In this document: positions 17,847 through 27,561 of the stretch, piece by piece
How positions within the stretch are numbered: position 1 is the stretch's first letter
Layout of the letters: each line of letters opens with the position of its first letter
Assembly: GCA_947371015.1 (NCBI GenBank)
Contig: CANBNK010000013.1
Coordinates: forward strand, 1 to 64,000
Source: Acetobacteraceae bacterium
GTDB lineage: Bacteria > Pseudomonadota > Alphaproteobacteria > Acetobacterales > Acetobacteraceae
Reading direction: 5' to 3'
Length of the DNA: 64,000 nucleotides
Made by a program: the position numbers and the translations under genes
The notes under the pieces: generated by a model
Database searches by the model: none
What the model was told of the DNA's origin: nothing
What the model saw: only the letters and a program-made list of their open reading frames with translations

Positions 17847-18664
17847 AGCGTGATCTCGCCGAGGAAGCTGGTGGCGACGGGGCCGGTCATCAGCACGTGG
17901 TCATCGGCGCGCCATTCCATTTCCAGCACGCCGCCGGGCAATTCGACGCTGGCGCGGCGGCCGGTGAGCCCCCGGCGCGCGGCATTGACGATGGTGGCGC
18001 AGGCGCCGCTGCCGCAGGCCAGCGTCAGCCCGGCGCCGCGTTCCCAGATGATGAGTTTGATGCGGTCGGGCGCCAGCACCTGGGCGAAACCGATGTTGGC
18101 CCTGTCGGGGAAGACCGGGTGGCGTTCCAACTGCGGGCCCAGCGCCGCCACGTCCAGCGCGGCCAGGTCCTCCACGAAGAAGGTCGCGTGCGGGTTGCCC
18201 ATGCTGCATGCCGCCGGGTCTGCCACCGGGCCGAGCGCCAGCGGCACATGCAGCGTATCGGCCGGCGCGGCCAGCGGCACGTCCCGCCAGTCCAGCCGCG
18301 GCGCGCCCATATCGGCGCACCACAGCCCACCGGCCAGCCGCCGCACCGGCAGGTCGCCGGCGATGGTGCGTACCGTGACGCGGTCCCGCCCCAGCTCATC
18401 CGCCACCAGGCTGGCGATGCAGCGCGTGGCATTGCCGCAGGCCCCGGCCTCGGAGCCATCGGGGTTGCGGATGCGCATGAACACGTCGGCTTCCCCTGGC
18501 GCGCCCTCGGTCGTCTCCAGGATGATGACCTGGTCGCAGCCCACGCCGCGCTGCCGGTCGGCCACGCGGGCGGCCCGTTCGGGGGTCATGCCAAGGTCCG
18601 CCCGCCGCGCGTCGAACACGCAGAAGTCGTTGCCCAGGCCATGCATCTTGCGGAAGGGGGTCAT
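17843..18664 (-). CDS. dapF: Diaminopimelate epimerase
   Basis: Interconverts LL- and meso-diaminopimelate for lysine and peptidoglycan synthesis, using two cysteines. Seen: 273 residues; [14 protein letters not shown] near the N-terminus; first active cysteine in [10 protein letters not shown]; second in [10 protein letters not shown]. The frame extends to 18799, but ATG 18664 matches the family start. Its stop overlaps the GTG start of mtaB by 4 nt. Confidence 0.96.
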   Translation of the reverse strand: MTPFRKMHGLGNDFCVFDARRADLGMTPERAARVADRQRGVGCDQVIILETTEGAPGEADVFMRIRNPDGSEAGACGNATRCIASLVADELGRDRVTVRTIAGDLPVRRLAGGLWCADMGAPRLDWRDVPLAAPADTLHVPLALGPVADPAACSMGNPHATFFVEDLAALDVAALGPQLERHPVFPDRANIGFAQVLAPDRIKLIIWERGAGLTLACGSGACATIVNAARRGLTGRRASVELPGGVLEMEWRADDHVLMTGPVATSFLGEITL

Positions 18665-18839
18665 GCTGCGTTCCATATGCCCTGCCGGCCCCGCGGAAAA
18701 AAGCCCCGCTGCCGCAGCCCAGCCCTGCAACCGCGCCGGGCGAAGACACCGGCGGCGCGACCGGCGCCGTTTGGGGTACCACGGGGCGGCGCACGGCACC
18801 CTTCCGCTTCCGCGACGTCAGCCGGGCGGTGGCGCAGCC

Positions 18840-20492
18840 CTACCGCCGGAGGATGCCGCCCAGCACGTTGCGCAGCACCGCATTGGTGATCTGCCGCCCC
18901 ACCGTGCTGCCGACGCTGCGCGCCACGGATTTGGCGATCGCCTCGCCAACGCCCTGCCGCTTGCCGCCGCCCGAGAACACGTCCGTCCAACTGCCCGACG
19001 GCGCCGGGGCCTCCGGCGCCTGTTGGCGCGGTGCGGGCATGCGTGGCTGTGGCGGCATCGGCAAGGGGGCCGGCGCGGGGCGCGCGCCGCCGCCGGTGCT
19101 GGGCACGCTGCCGCCACCACCAGCGCCGGGTGCCGGCTGGGCCATGTTGCCCCAGGGGTTGTCGCGGCGCGTCGGCGCCGGCGTGGTCTGCTGCGGCCAT
19201 GGCTCGGCCGGGACCGTGGTCGCGCGGCCGGCCAGGCGCTCATAGGCGCTGTCGCGGTCCACCGCCGCCTCATACCGCCCGGCCAGCGGGCTGCGGGCGA
19301 TGATGGCGGCGCGTTCCTCGGCGGTAATGGCACCGATCCGGCTGCGCGGCGGGCAGATCAGCGCGCGTTCCACCGGGCTGGGCGTGCCATCCGCGGCCAG
19401 GGTGGAGACCAGCGCCTCGCCCACCGCCAACTCGCCGATCGCCTGTTCCACGTTGACGCGCGGGTTCGGCCGGAAGGTGCTGGCCGCCGCCTTCACCGCC
19501 TTCTGGTCCTGCGGCGTGAAGGCGCGCAGCGCGTGCTGCACCCGGTTGCCCAACTGTCCCAGCACGGTATGCGGCACGTCCAGCGGGTTCTGCGTGACGA
19601 AATAGACGCCGACCCCCTTGGAGCGGATCAGCCGCACCACCTGCTCCACCTTTTCCACCAGCGCCTTCGGCGCGTCGTTGAACAGCAGGTGGGCCTCGTC
19701 GAAGAAGAAAACCAGTTTTGGGCGTTCCAGGTCGCCAGCCTCGGGCAATTCCTCGAATAATTCTGACAGTAGCCACAGCAGGAAACACGCATAAAGCCGC
19801 GGCGACTGCACCAGCTTGTCGGCGGCCAGCACGTTGACGGCGCCGCGCCCGTCCGGCGTCAGCAGCATCATGTCGGCCAGGGCCAGGGCGGGTTCGCCGA
19901 AGAAGTGCTCGGCGCCCTGCTGTTCCAGTTGCAGCAGCTTCCGCTGGATGGTGCCGATGGTGGCCGTGCTGACCTGGCCATAATGCGCGCGCAGCGCATC
20001 GGCCTGGTCTGCCACATGGGTCAGCATGGCCCGCAGGTCCTTGAAGTCCAGCAGCAGCAGGCCTTCGTCATCGGCCAGCTTGAAGGCGATGCTCAGCACC
20101 CCCTCCTGCACCTCGTTCAGTTCCAGCATGCGGGCCAGCAGCAGCGGCCCCATCTCCGCCACCGTGGCGCGCAGCGGGTGACCCTGCTGGCCGAACACGT
20201 CCCAGAACACCACCGGCGCCGGCTCATAGCCGAAATCCGCCTCGCCCAGGTCGCGGGCGCGGGCTTCCAGCTTGGGGTTGGGCTTGCCTGGCTGGCTGAT
20301 ACCGGCCAGGTCGCCTTTCACATCGGCGCAGAACACCGGCACCCCGGCGCGGGAAAAGCCTTCGGCCAGCACCTGCAACGTGACGGTCTTGCCGGTGCCA
20401 GTGGCGCCGGCCACCAGGCCGTGGCGGTTGGCACGGGAAAGGGTCAGCAGGCACGGCGCCTCGCCCTTGCCGATGAGGATGCTGTCCGCCAT
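18840..20492 (-). CDS. HerA-like / DUF853 P-loop ATPase
   Basis: Predicted cytosolic DNA-translocase-like ATPase of the HerA/FtsK superfamily; role unproven. Seen: 550 residues; [10 protein letters not shown] start; Walker A GATGTGKT near residue 36; Walker [26 protein letters not shown]-type sensor region; a proline/glycine-rich linker (about 430-510); and a conserved-looking arginine-rich C-terminus. ATG 20492 is chosen because GGGAG precedes it and earlier in-frame Met codons give non-family sequence. It is divergent from a lipoprotein gene. Confidence 0.88.
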   Translation of the reverse strand: MADSILIGKGEAPCLLTLSRANRHGLVAGATGTGKTVTLQVLAEGFSRAGVPVFCADVKGDLAGISQPGKPNPKLEARARDLGEADFGYEPAPVVFWDVFGQQGHPLRATVAEMGPLLLARMLELNEVQEGVLSIAFKLADDEGLLLLDFKDLRAMLTHVADQADALRAHYGQVSTATIGTIQRKLLQLEQQGAEHFFGEPALALADMMLLTPDGRGAVNVLAADKLVQSPRLYACFLLWLLSELFEELPEAGDLERPKLVFFFDEAHLLFNDAPKALVEKVEQVVRLIRSKGVGVYFVTQNPLDVPHTVLGQLGNRVQHALRAFTPQDQKAVKAAASTFRPNPRVNVEQAIGELAVGEALVSTLAADGTPSPVERALICPPRSRIGAITAEERAAIIARSPLAGRYEAAVDRDSAYERLAGRATTVPAEPWPQQTTPAPTRRDNPWGNMAQPAPGAGGGGSVPSTGGGARPAPAPLPMPPQPRMPAPRQQAPEAPAPSGSWTDVFSGGGKRQGVGEAIAKSVARSVGSTVGRQITNAVLRNVLGGILRR

Positions 20493-20616
20493 GTCTCCGC
20501 TCCCGACCAAATCTTTCCCATAATGGCGGCGTCGCAGCCGGGGGGCAAAGGGCGGGCGCGGCGGCGACGTGCGAGGGTCAGAACGGCGGGCACATGTTCG
20601 CCGCCCCGCAACTTGT

Positions 20617-20635
20617 GAATAATTCAGAATTAATC
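20617..20635. promoter_or_regulatory. AT-rich near-perfect palindrome in a divergent promoter region
   Basis: GAATAATTCAGAATTAATC is symmetric around 20626 with one mismatched pair. It lies between the HerA-like gene (starts 20492, leftward) and the lipoprotein gene (starts 20675, rightward) and stands out as an AT island. It is a plausible operator or promoter core; no regulator is recognised. Confidence 0.45.
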
Positions 20636-20674
20636 GGAGTTCGGACTCAACCATCCGCGATGAGGAACGCCTTC

Positions 20675-21079
20675 ATGCGACCGCCCGGCCTTGCCACCCT
20701 GGGCTTGCTACCGCTCGCCGCCTGCTCCACCGAAGGCATGGTCACCGGTGCAACCAGCGCTGCGCCCCTGCCGCGCGCTGCCGCCTGGTTGGTCACCGCC
20801 CATGGCTGCGAGGATGCCAGCCTGTGCGAAACCATGCGTCTTGCGGTTGCGCAGCAGGTTCTTGGCGCCGGTCTCGCTGAGCGCATGGCTGTCGCTGGCC
20901 AACCGGCCGACCGGGCGTTGGATATTCAGGTCACCCAGGTGCGGGCAGTCTCCGGCACCGCGCGGGTGATGCTGGGCGCCATGGCAGGGCGCAATGTGGT
21001 TGCCGCGACCAATACGGTGCGCGCGCCCGACGGGACGACGCTGCGCAGCTTCAAGGTGGAAAGCGCCTCGGCCCGCTGA
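20675..21079 (+). CDS. Small predicted lipoprotein, unknown function
   Basis: Not recognised. Seen: 134 residues; a short signal peptide with lipobox LAAC (Cys17); a possible disulphide pair in HGCEDASLC; and a C-terminal half that reads like alternating strands (ALDIQVTQVRAVSGTARVML then GTTLRSFKVES), reminiscent of small outer-membrane lipoproteins such as DUF4410 members, from memory only. ATG 20675 is chosen over 20660 because GAGGA lies 8 nt before it. Confidence 0.65.
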   Translation: MRPPGLATLGLLPLAACSTEGMVTGATSAAPLPRAAAWLVTAHGCEDASLCETMRLAVAQQVLGAGLAERMAVAGQPADRALDIQVTQVRAVSGTARVMLGAMAGRNVVAATNTVRAPDGTTLRSFKVESASAR

Positions 21080-21458
21080 GCGGTGAGACCAGCATGACCG
21101 ATGCGGTGCGGCACTTCGCCGCCGACACCACCTCGGGCCTGTGCTGAGACGCAATCCCGGGCGGCAAGGCCGCCTGCCCGTCCGTTACTCGTCCAGGCTG
21201 CCCCGGCGGAGGGGGCAACGCGTTCAGGCCCGTACGGCATGCCTGGCCGCAGTTGCGCCACCAGCTTCGTAACCTGCAGCCTGCTGACAATGGGCTTCCA
21301 ACGCCTGCTGCTACTGAACCGCCCGTGGCGGCCCTATCGACCCGATGGCGGTGGCGGCACGCAAGCTGGCGCGTGAGTTCGGCATCCCCATCGTCCCGGT
21401 ACCCTGCCCGCTGCGATGGGGAGGGATATGCGGTGCCAGGGGCGGCGACACCCGAGGG
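21080..21458. other. Gene-free stretch
   Basis: About 380 bases. Open frames here lack family resemblance, signal peptides or good ribosome sites and look like composition-driven shadows. A small GGCGGCaagGCCGCC-like hairpin lies near 21162-21177. Nothing else supportable. Confidence 0.5.
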
Positions 21459-21893
21459 TCAACGCGCCAGCGCGGCGGCAACGCTGGCGTTGCCCTGGCA
21501 GGCGCCATCCTCATGCATCTGGCCGCCGCGGCAGGTCCAGCGCAGGGACTCGGTGCCGGCGTCGCGCCGCCAGGCCAGGCTGGTGCTCGCACCGCTGCCA
21601 TTTTCCAGTGTCAGGGACACAGTCATCCGGCCGGCCTGCGGACCAGGCCGGGTCACCTGTGCGGCGTGCACCGCCAGCCCGGGCAGGTCCCGCCATGCGG
21701 GCCCGCGCAGTCGTGCCCGCCAGCGGCCCCCTGCGCCACCAGGCTGCCCGGAGAGCAGTGCTGCCCGCAACTGCGCCAGGGCCTGGCGCCCTGCAGCCGC
21801 AAGCGCCGCCGGCTCGGCGCCGGGCAGCAAGCCGCGCAGCGCCAGGCGGCCGGGGTGGGAAAAGGCGCGCAGCGTGGGCAGGGCGTCGGACAT
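21459..21893 (-). CDS. Hypothetical protein, 144 residues
   Basis: Not recognised. Seen: a leucine/alanine/arginine-rich N-terminal half and a strand-like C-terminal half (MTVSLTLENGSGASTSLAWRRD and a cysteine pair in WTCRGG...GACQG). It ends the leftward group after the phytase-like gene, 51 nt downstream of it. The ribosome site is weak. It could be a real small secreted or cytosolic protein or a spurious frame. Confidence 0.45.
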   Translation of the reverse strand: MSDALPTLRAFSHPGRLALRGLLPGAEPAALAAAGRQALAQLRAALLSGQPGGAGGRWRARLRGPAWRDLPGLAVHAAQVTRPGPQAGRMTVSLTLENGSGASTSLAWRRDAGTESLRWTCRGGQMHEDGACQGNASVAAALAR

Positions 21894-21944
21894 GGCCCAA
21901 ATCTGCCCGGCCAGGCCTCAACAAATCACGACCGCTGCCGTGGG

Positions 21945-22922
21945 TTATTCGTCCGCCACCGCGAACAGCAGCAGCAGCGTCCGTTGCAGCATGTTCTGAT
22001 TGTCGTCGGAAACTACCGCCAACAGGCTGCGGCCGCCATGCCTGGCCACCGCGACGCCTTCGTAATTGTCGGTCGGCAACGGGGGTTCCAGGCGCAGCAA
22101 CTCCTCGCCCTCCAGCACCGCGCCCTCGGCCGCTTCGGTCAGCTGCCGGGCGCTCAGCCGCACCAGCCGGCCGCGGAAGCCGCCGAAGACGGAAAAGCTG
22201 CGTTCCAGCACCAGCGCCCCGCCATCCGGCAGGCCATGGGCGTCGCAGGGGTCCATCGGCTCCTCGCAGCGATAGCTCAGCCGGGTCCAGCCCCGCTGCG
22301 GCCCGCCCAGCCAAACCCGGCGGACGCGCGTAGCCTGGCCGGCCATGTTCCAGCCCTCGGCGATCATCAGCCAGCGGCCATCGGCCAGCACCGCCAGGCT
22401 TTCCAGCCCTCCATTGCCGGGCGCTTCCGCCAGCTCCGGCGGCGCTTCCACGTAGCGTGCTGGGGCGTCCAGCCGGGCATAGCTGCGCAGCCGGTGCCAG
22501 CGCTCGAAGCTGACCAGCCAGTCGCCATTGGGCAGCCGGGCCAGACCCTCGGCATCGCCGGTGAAGCCGCGCGGCAGCGAGGCGCCGGCGCCATCCCGCA
22601 ACGGGCCGCTGCGCAGGTCGGTCAGGCCCAGCGGCTTCAGCTTGGCGTCCAGCACCAGCCGCGCGGTCAGCCAGCGCCCGATATCGGCAATGGCGGTCAG
22701 CTGCAGGTCATCGGTCAGGTGCAGGCCGGATAGCCCCCCGAAGCCGAGTACCGTGTTGTCGATGATCAGCCCGCCCAAGGGTTCCAGCTTGCAGCCGGGC
22801 AGCGCCGGCAGCGCCAGGGGCCTGGCCGCGAGCAGGGTGACGCGCGGCGAGGCGACCTGCGCCTGCGCCCGGCCGGCCGAGAGCAGCGCCGGCGCCGCCA
22901 GCAACAGGCCGCGCCGATTCAT
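21945..22922 (-). CDS. Secreted esterase-like / phytase-like beta-propeller protein
   Basis: Predicted exported protein of the esterase-like activity of phytase group (PF13449). Seen: 325 residues; a signal peptide with an arginine pair (MNRRGLLLAAPALL to AQAQ); GGLIIDNTVLGFGGLSGLHLTDD followed by repeated strand motifs; GDAEGLARLPNGDWLVSFERWHRL; and GLESLAVLADGRWLMIAEG, the acidic loops typical of this fold. It begins 11 nt after the cobT stop and may be read from the same transcript. Substrate unknown. Confidence 0.8.
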   Translation of the reverse strand: MNRRGLLLAAPALLSAGRAQAQVASPRVTLLAARPLALPALPGCKLEPLGGLIIDNTVLGFGGLSGLHLTDDLQLTAIADIGRWLTARLVLDAKLKPLGLTDLRSGPLRDGAGASLPRGFTGDAEGLARLPNGDWLVSFERWHRLRSYARLDAPARYVEAPPELAEAPGNGGLESLAVLADGRWLMIAEGWNMAGQATRVRRVWLGGPQRGWTRLSYRCEEPMDPCDAHGLPDGGALVLERSFSVFGGFRGRLVRLSARQLTEAAEGAVLEGEELLRLEPPLPTDNYEGVAVARHGGRSLLAVVSDDNQNMLQRTLLLLFAVADE

Positions 22923-22933
22923 GCGGGGAAAGC

Positions 22934-24802
22934 CTAGCCGACGGCGGCGGAGGACAGCGTCGCGGCGCGCTGCCAGGCTTCGGCGGCGTCCTCGTCGAAC
23001 AACTCTGCGAGTTTCTTCATCATGGTGCCGCCCAGCTCCTCGGCATCCACGATGGTCACGGCGCGGCGGTAGTAGCGCGTCACGTCATGGCCGATCCCGA
23101 TGGCGATCAGCTCGACATCGTTGCGGCCCTCGATATCGCCGATGACTTTTCGGAGATGCCGTTCCAGGTAGTTGCCAGGGTTCACGCTCAGCGTGCTGTC
23201 ATCCACCGGCGCGCCGTCCGAGATCACCATCAGGATGCGGCGATGTTCCGGGCGGTTCCGGATGCGCTTGTAGGCCCATTCCAGCGCCTCGCCGTCGATG
23301 TTCTCCTTCAGCAGCCCCTCGCGCAGCATCAGCCCGAGGTTCTTGCGGGCGCGGCGCCAGGGCGCGTCGGCGGCCTTGTAGACCACGTGGCGCAGGTCGT
23401 TCAGGCGGCCGGGGTTGCGCGGCTTGCCGTCCTGCACCCACTTCTCGCGGCTCTGGCCGCCCTTCCAGGCGCGGGTGGTGAAGCCGAGGATTTCCGTCTT
23501 GACAGCGCAACGCTCCAGCGTGCGGGCCAGGATATCGGAGCACATGGCGGCCACCGTGATCGGCCGGCCGCGCATGGAGCCGGAGTTGTCGATCAGCAGC
23601 GTCACCACGGTGTCGCGGAAATCGGCCTCGCGCTCCCGCTTGTAGGTCAGCGACAGCATCGGGTTGGTGATGATGCGGGACAGCCGGGCGGCGTCCAGCA
23701 TGCCTTCCTCAAGGTCGAATTCCCAGGCGCGCTGCTGCTGCGCCAACAGCCGGCGCTGCAGGCGGTTGGCCAGCTTGGAGACCACGCCCTGCAAATGCGA
23801 AAGCTGCTGGTCCAGCTGCTGGCGCAACCTAGCCAGCTCCTCGGGGTCGCAGAGGTCATCGGCCTCGACGATTTCGTCGAAGTTGGTGACGAAGGGGTGG
23901 TAGCGGCTGGTGTCATCCGTATGGACAACCTCCTTGCGCTGCTGCGGCCCGCCCGGCTTGTCGTCGCCCTCGGCGGCGGCGCCTTCCTCATCCGATTCCT
24001 GAGCTTCCTCCTCGGAGGCTTCGCCCTGCATCGTCTCCGGCTGGGCGCCGAGCATGGCCTCCTGCTCGGATGCCTGGGCCTCGCCCTCGCCGGACTGGTC
24101 CTGCTGGCTGGTGGACTGGTCGCCCTCCTCGCCCTCTTCCTCCTGCTCGGACTCGGTCTCCACCTCGGCTTCCGCCAGGTCGAGCGCGGCCAGGAACTTG
24201 CGAGCGGCCTTGGCGAAATGGTCCTGGTCGTCGGTGGTGGTGGCCATCTCGGCCAGGGCGTCCTGCGCCTTTTCGTCCAGCGAATCGCGCCACAGGTCCA
24301 GCACGCGCTTGGCCGCATCCGGCACCGGGCGGCCGGTGATGCGTTCCCGCGCCAACAGGGAGAGCGCGGCGGGCAGCGGCAGCTGGTCCTTCCGCGTCAT
24401 CCGGTCATAGCCTTCCTGCTCGCAGGAATCGGCCAGCCGTGCCGCCAGGTTGTGCGCCACGCCGGCCATGAACTTGCTGCCCACGGCCTCGACGCGCACA
24501 TCCTCCAGCGCGTCGAATACCTCCTTGGCCTCGCGGCGCTGGGGCATGCGGCTGGCGTGCACGCTTTCATTGTGATGGCGGATCTTCAGCGCCGCGGCAT
24601 CGGCGGCGCCGCGCAGCTTGGCCATTTCGGCCGGCGGCAGGGTGCGGGTGGGCAGCGGCAGGCGCACGCGCTTGCCGGAAACCCCGCCTGGGCCGGGCTG
24701 GAAGGCCACCTGCACTTCGTTGTTCGCGTGCGCCACGGCGCGCAGGGCGCCGGCGGTGGCGCGCTTGAACTCTTCCTGGCGGGTAAGGTCTTGCTTGGTC
24801 AT
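22934..24802 (-). CDS. cobT: Cobaltochelatase subunit CobT
   Basis: Part of the aerobic CobNST complex inserting cobalt into hydrogenobyrinic acid a,c-diamide in vitamin B12 synthesis. Seen: 622 residues; a helical N-terminal region; a long acidic/glutamine-rich linker (about 215-295); and a C-terminal von Willebrand A domain with MIDAS motif DNSGSMRG, plus SDGAPVDD. CobS lies upstream; CobN is not in this window. The 165-nt gap before it holds four phased GC palindromes. Confidence 0.96.
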   Translation of the reverse strand: MTKQDLTRQEEFKRATAGALRAVAHANNEVQVAFQPGPGGVSGKRVRLPLPTRTLPPAEMAKLRGAADAAALKIRHHNESVHASRMPQRREAKEVFDALEDVRVEAVGSKFMAGVAHNLAARLADSCEQEGYDRMTRKDQLPLPAALSLLARERITGRPVPDAAKRVLDLWRDSLDEKAQDALAEMATTTDDQDHFAKAARKFLAALDLAEAEVETESEQEEEGEEGDQSTSQQDQSGEGEAQASEQEAMLGAQPETMQGEASEEEAQESDEEGAAAEGDDKPGGPQQRKEVVHTDDTSRYHPFVTNFDEIVEADDLCDPEELARLRQQLDQQLSHLQGVVSKLANRLQRRLLAQQQRAWEFDLEEGMLDAARLSRIITNPMLSLTYKREREADFRDTVVTLLIDNSGSMRGRPITVAAMCSDILARTLERCAVKTEILGFTTRAWKGGQSREKWVQDGKPRNPGRLNDLRHVVYKAADAPWRRARKNLGLMLREGLLKENIDGEALEWAYKRIRNRPEHRRILMVISDGAPVDDSTLSVNPGNYLERHLRKVIGDIEGRNDVELIAIGIGHDVTRYYRRAVTIVDAEELGGTMMKKLAELFDEDAAEAWQRAATLSSAAVG

Positions 24803-24825
24803 CTAAGTCTGGCCCTTGCGTGGCT

Positions 24826-24919
24826 CGGGCTGCCGGCCCGCCTGCTGAACTCGGGCCACTGGCCCGGCTTGTGCAGCACGGCCGCCGGCCCGGTCTATCG
24901 AATGTCGGCCACCGGCCTG
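24826..24919. repeat. Four phased GC mini-palindromes between cobS and cobT
   Basis: Cores CGGGCTGCCGGCCCG (24826), CGGGCCACTGGCCCG (24852), CGGCCGCCGGCCCG (24879) and CGGCCACCGGCCTG (24906) recur every 26-27 nt with unrelated 11-13-nt spacers. Each can form a 4-6-bp hairpin. A degenerate fifth unit may follow near 24930. Too short and too variable for CRISPR repeats. Confidence 0.6.
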
Positions 24920-24967
24920 GCTGAGACGGCGCCCCACCGGCGCGCCGTCATCGGGTGAGGCCAGGCC

Positions 24968-25981
24968 TCAGCCCGCCTTCTTCAGCAGGCTGCCGCTCGG
25001 CAGATCCTCGTTGAAGCAGCGCTGGTAGTATTCCGCCACCGTGGCGCGCTCGGCCTCGTCGCACTTGTTCAGGAAGGTCAGGCGGAAGGCAAAGCCGACA
25101 TCGCCGAAGATCTTGCTGTTCTCGGCCCAGGTGATGACGGTACGCGGGCTCATCACTGTGCTGATGTCACCGGCGATGAAGCCGGCGCGGGTCAGGTCGG
25201 CAAGCGCCACCATGCTCTCGACCATCTTCCTGGCCTTGGCATCGCCTTCCTGGCCCATCTTGGCCAGCACGATGCTGGTTTCCTGCGCATGCGGCAGGTA
25301 GTTCAGCGTCGCCACGATGTTCCAGCGGTCCATCTGGCCCTGGTTGATCTGCTGCGTGCCATGATAGAGGCCGGTCGTGTCGCCCAGGCCCACCGTGTTG
25401 GCGGTGGCGAACAGGCGGAACATCGGGTGCGGCCGAATGACGCGGTTCTGGTCCAGCAGCGTCAGCTTGCCTTCCACTTCCAGCACGCGCTGGATCACGA
25501 ACATCACGTCCGGGCGGCCGGCGTCGTATTCGTCGAACACCAGCGCGCAGGGGTGCTGCAAGGCCCAGGGCAGGATGCCTTCACGGAACTCCGTGATCTG
25601 CTTGCCATCCTTCAGGACGATCGCGTCCTTGCCGATCAGGTCGATACGGCTGATGTGGCTGTCCAGGTTGACGCGGATGCACGGCCAGTTCAGCCGTGCC
25701 GCCACCTGTTCGATATGGGTGGACTTGCCGGTGCCGTGATAGCCCTGGATCATCACTCGGCGGTTGTTGCCGAAGCCGGCGAGGATCGCCAGCGTGGTCT
25801 CCCGATCGAAACGATAGGTCGGGTCCAGTTCCGGCACGTGTTCCGTGCGGAGGGAGAAGGCCGGGACGATCATGTCCAGGTCCAGGCCGAACACATCCCG
25901 CACATTCACGGTGGTGTCGGGCGTGTTGATCGCCGAGGTGGGCTGGGGATCGGCGAGGGCAGCAACCTTGTTCATCGGCAT
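24968..25981 (-). CDS. cobS: Cobaltochelatase subunit CobS
   Basis: AAA+ ATPase that drives cobalt insertion with CobT and CobN. Seen: 337 residues; Walker [10 protein letters not shown] near residue 80; Walker [17 protein letters not shown]; and [29 protein letters not shown], the CobS/MoxR-type sensor region. A second ATG at 25975 is equally possible. It lies upstream of cobT and downstream of a DnaJ-like gene, an order common in alphaproteobacteria. Confidence 0.96.
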   Translation of the reverse strand: MPMNKVAALADPQPTSAINTPDTTVNVRDVFGLDLDMIVPAFSLRTEHVPELDPTYRFDRETTLAILAGFGNNRRVMIQGYHGTGKSTHIEQVAARLNWPCIRVNLDSHISRIDLIGKDAIVLKDGKQITEFREGILPWALQHPCALVFDEYDAGRPDVMFVIQRVLEVEGKLTLLDQNRVIRPHPMFRLFATANTVGLGDTTGLYHGTQQINQGQMDRWNIVATLNYLPHAQETSIVLAKMGQEGDAKARKMVESMVALADLTRAGFIAGDISTVMSPRTVITWAENSKIFGDVGFAFRLTFLNKCDEAERATVAEYYQRCFNEDLPSGSLLKKAG

Positions 25982-26075
25982 CCGCTCAGGTTCATTCTTG
26001 GAAAGTCTAGGCCAGGGTGGCGCGGCAGGCTACCCGCGCTGGCGGAAAAGGCCAGCCCTTGCTTGCGGAGGCACT

Positions 26076-26687
26076 TCAGCCCGCCGATGCCGTGGCCGCC
26101 GGGCGGTCCGCGGCGGTGGCCGCCAGCCGATGGCGGACCAGGCTGTAGGCCCGGTTCACGTCCTTCAGCTTTTCCTCGGCCTCGCGGTCCCCGCCATTGG
26201 CGTCCGGGTGGAATTTCTTGGCCAGCTCGCGATAGCGGTCGCGCAATGCCAGCGAGTCCACCGGCCATTCGAGCCCCAGAACGTCCAGCGCCGCGCGCAG
26301 TTCGGGCGGCGGGCCGACCTTTTGTTCGCGTGGCTTGACCCGGGACTGATGCAGCGGCGTGTCGCGCAGCATGCCCAGCGGGTCGCGCGTCCATTCCTCG
26401 CTGAACGGGTTGAGCCCGCCCAGCCGGCCCAGCGGCCAGGTCGGGCGGTGCCCGACGGCATCGCTGCGCAGGTTGGCCTCGATCTCGGCCTCGTTCATGC
26501 CCTTGTAGAAGTCCCAGGTGCTGTTGAACTCACGCACATGGGGCAGGCAGAACCATTGGTACTGGTTCAGTGACATGCGGGATTTCGGCGCCCGGTATTC
26601 GCCCGCGACGGCGCAGCCCGGCGCCTCGCAGGGGCGGGGCGGGAAACTGCTCTCTCCGGCGTCTCTGCGAACGGCGCGTCTGGCCAT
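26076..26687 (-). CDS. DnaJ-like protein with C-terminal J domain
   Basis: Predicted co-chaperone partner of an Hsp70. Seen: 203 residues; N-terminal cysteines C20, C25 and C47 plus H50, possibly metal binding; the conserved stretch CLPHVREFNSTWDFYKGM; and a C-terminal J domain with HPD at 160-162 (RYRELAKKFHPDANGG). ATG 26687 is preferred to 26795 because the family starts there. It is divergent from bolA with only 37 nt between the two starts, so their promoters must overlap each gene or be shared. Confidence 0.88.
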   Translation of the reverse strand: MARRAVRRDAGESSFPPRPCEAPGCAVAGEYRAPKSRMSLNQYQWFCLPHVREFNSTWDFYKGMNEAEIEANLRSDAVGHRPTWPLGRLGGLNPFSEEWTRDPLGMLRDTPLHQSRVKPREQKVGPPPELRAALDVLGLEWPVDSLALRDRYRELAKKFHPDANGGDREAEEKLKDVNRAYSLVRHRLAATAADRPAATASAG

Positions 26688-26724
26688 GGTGCGGTTATGG
26701 GGAAGCGGGGGAGAGGGCGCAAGC

Positions 26725-27036
26725 ATGCTTGGCAGCCGCGCCGCGGAAGCCGAGACTGCGTGGATGCCCAACCGCGCCCAACGCATCCACGCCACACTGA
26801 CCCAGGCCTTCGCCCCCGCCGTGCTTGAGGTGCAGGACGACAGCCACCTGCATGCCGGCCATGCCGGCGCCGCGCCTGGGGGGGAGACGCACTACAGCGT
26901 GCGCCTGGTCAGCCCTGCCTTTGCCGGCCTGGGCCGGCTTGCCCGCAGCCGGGCGGTGCACGCCACGTTGGCCGACGAGTTCGCCGGCGGGCTGCACGCG
27001 CTGGCGCTGAAGTTGCAGGCCCCTGGCGAGGGTTAG
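26725..27036 (+). CDS. bolA: BolA family protein
   Basis: Small iron-sulphur-trafficking or regulatory protein that partners monothiol glutaredoxins. Seen: 103 residues; helix RAQRIHATLTQAFAPAVLEVQDDS; the family HLHAGHAG with the candidate iron-sulphur-ligand histidine; ETHYSVRLVSPAFAGL; and SRAVHATLADE. ATG 26725 has a purine-rich GGGGGAGAGGG upstream; ATG 26764 is the alternative. Its stop TAG (27034-27036) is part of the 4-bp target duplication of MITE copy B. Confidence 0.93.
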   Translation: MLGSRAAEAETAWMPNRAQRIHATLTQAFAPAVLEVQDDSHLHAGHAGAAPGGETHYSVRLVSPAFAGLGRLARSRAVHATLADEFAGGLHALALKLQAPGEG

Positions 27037-27160
27037 CAGGCTGCGGAAATTTGATTCGCGGCGCCGACGCGGAGCGACAGGAAGTTTCAGGCAAAGGCCC
27101 GGACGGATTCCATTGCGACCTTTGTTGCCCTTCCATGGTAGAATTTCCGCAGCCTGTTAG
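27033..27160 (-). mobile_element. MITE-like element, copy B (120 bp plus 4-bp duplications)
   Basis: Core 27037-27156 begins CAGGCTGCGGAAATT and ends with its inverse; both ends are flanked by TTAG (27033-27036 and 27157-27160). In reverse complement it equals copy A apart from 4 substitutions and the missing 28-bp segment. The left TTAG supplies the bolA stop TAG. The right TTAG, read leftward as CTAA, supplies the folB stop TAA. Confidence 0.88.
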
Positions 27161-27561
27161 GCGCTGGGTCGCACCCGATAGACTTCGATGCCCGCGCCGG
27201 CGGCCTCGTTGAAGATATCCGGCTTCACCACGGAAACCCGGCAGGCCTCCACCACGGGGTTGCCGAAGCACAGCCCGACCAACTCCTCGACCAGGTCTTC
27301 CAGCAGCGGCGTATGCGGCCGGCTGGGCCAGCCCCGCAGCGCGGCGCGGATCGGGTCGTAGTCGATGAAGCCATTCGGGTCGCCGCCGACGCCCTTGGCT
27401 TCGCTGTGGGCGTACATTTCAACGTTCACCAGCAGGCGGGTCGGGCGCTCGGGGTGCTGTTCCCAGGGATGCAGGCCGACCTGCGCCTCCACCATCACGT
27501 CGCGCAGCATGACCTTCACATGGCTGCGGGCGCTGTCCCACAACGGTGAGAAGCCGGTCAC
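27157..27561 (-). CDS. folB: Dihydroneopterin aldolase
   Basis: Folate pathway enzyme that splits 7,8-dihydroneopterin. Seen: VMLRDVMVEAQVGLHPWEQH, where the FolB core begins; FIDYDPIRAAL; HTPLLEDLVEELVGLCF with the family E-D-L-x-E pattern; and a C-terminal VVKPDIFNEAAGAGIEVYR. GTG 27561 is chosen because it overlaps the upstream TGA as GTGA, the same junction type seen three more times in this window, giving 134 residues. ATG 27510 (117 residues) is the fallback. The TAA stop lies in the MITE target duplication. Confidence 0.88.
   Translation of the reverse strand: MTGFSPLWDSARSHVKVMLRDVMVEAQVGLHPWEQHPERPTRLLVNVEMYAHSEAKGVGGDPNGFIDYDPIRAALRGWPSRPHTPLLEDLVEELVGLCFGNPVVEACRVSVVKPDIFNEAAGAGIEVYRVRPSA

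Noticed and set aside
22021-22036. ACAGGCTGCGG as a third MITE end
   Set aside because: Match stops after 11 nt, no facing inverted repeat nearby, and it lies within the coding sequence of the phytase-like gene.
24826-24919. Possible miniature CRISPR array
   Set aside because: Repeats are only 14-15 nt, imperfect, with 11-13-nt spacers and no cas genes. Phased palindromes are a better description.
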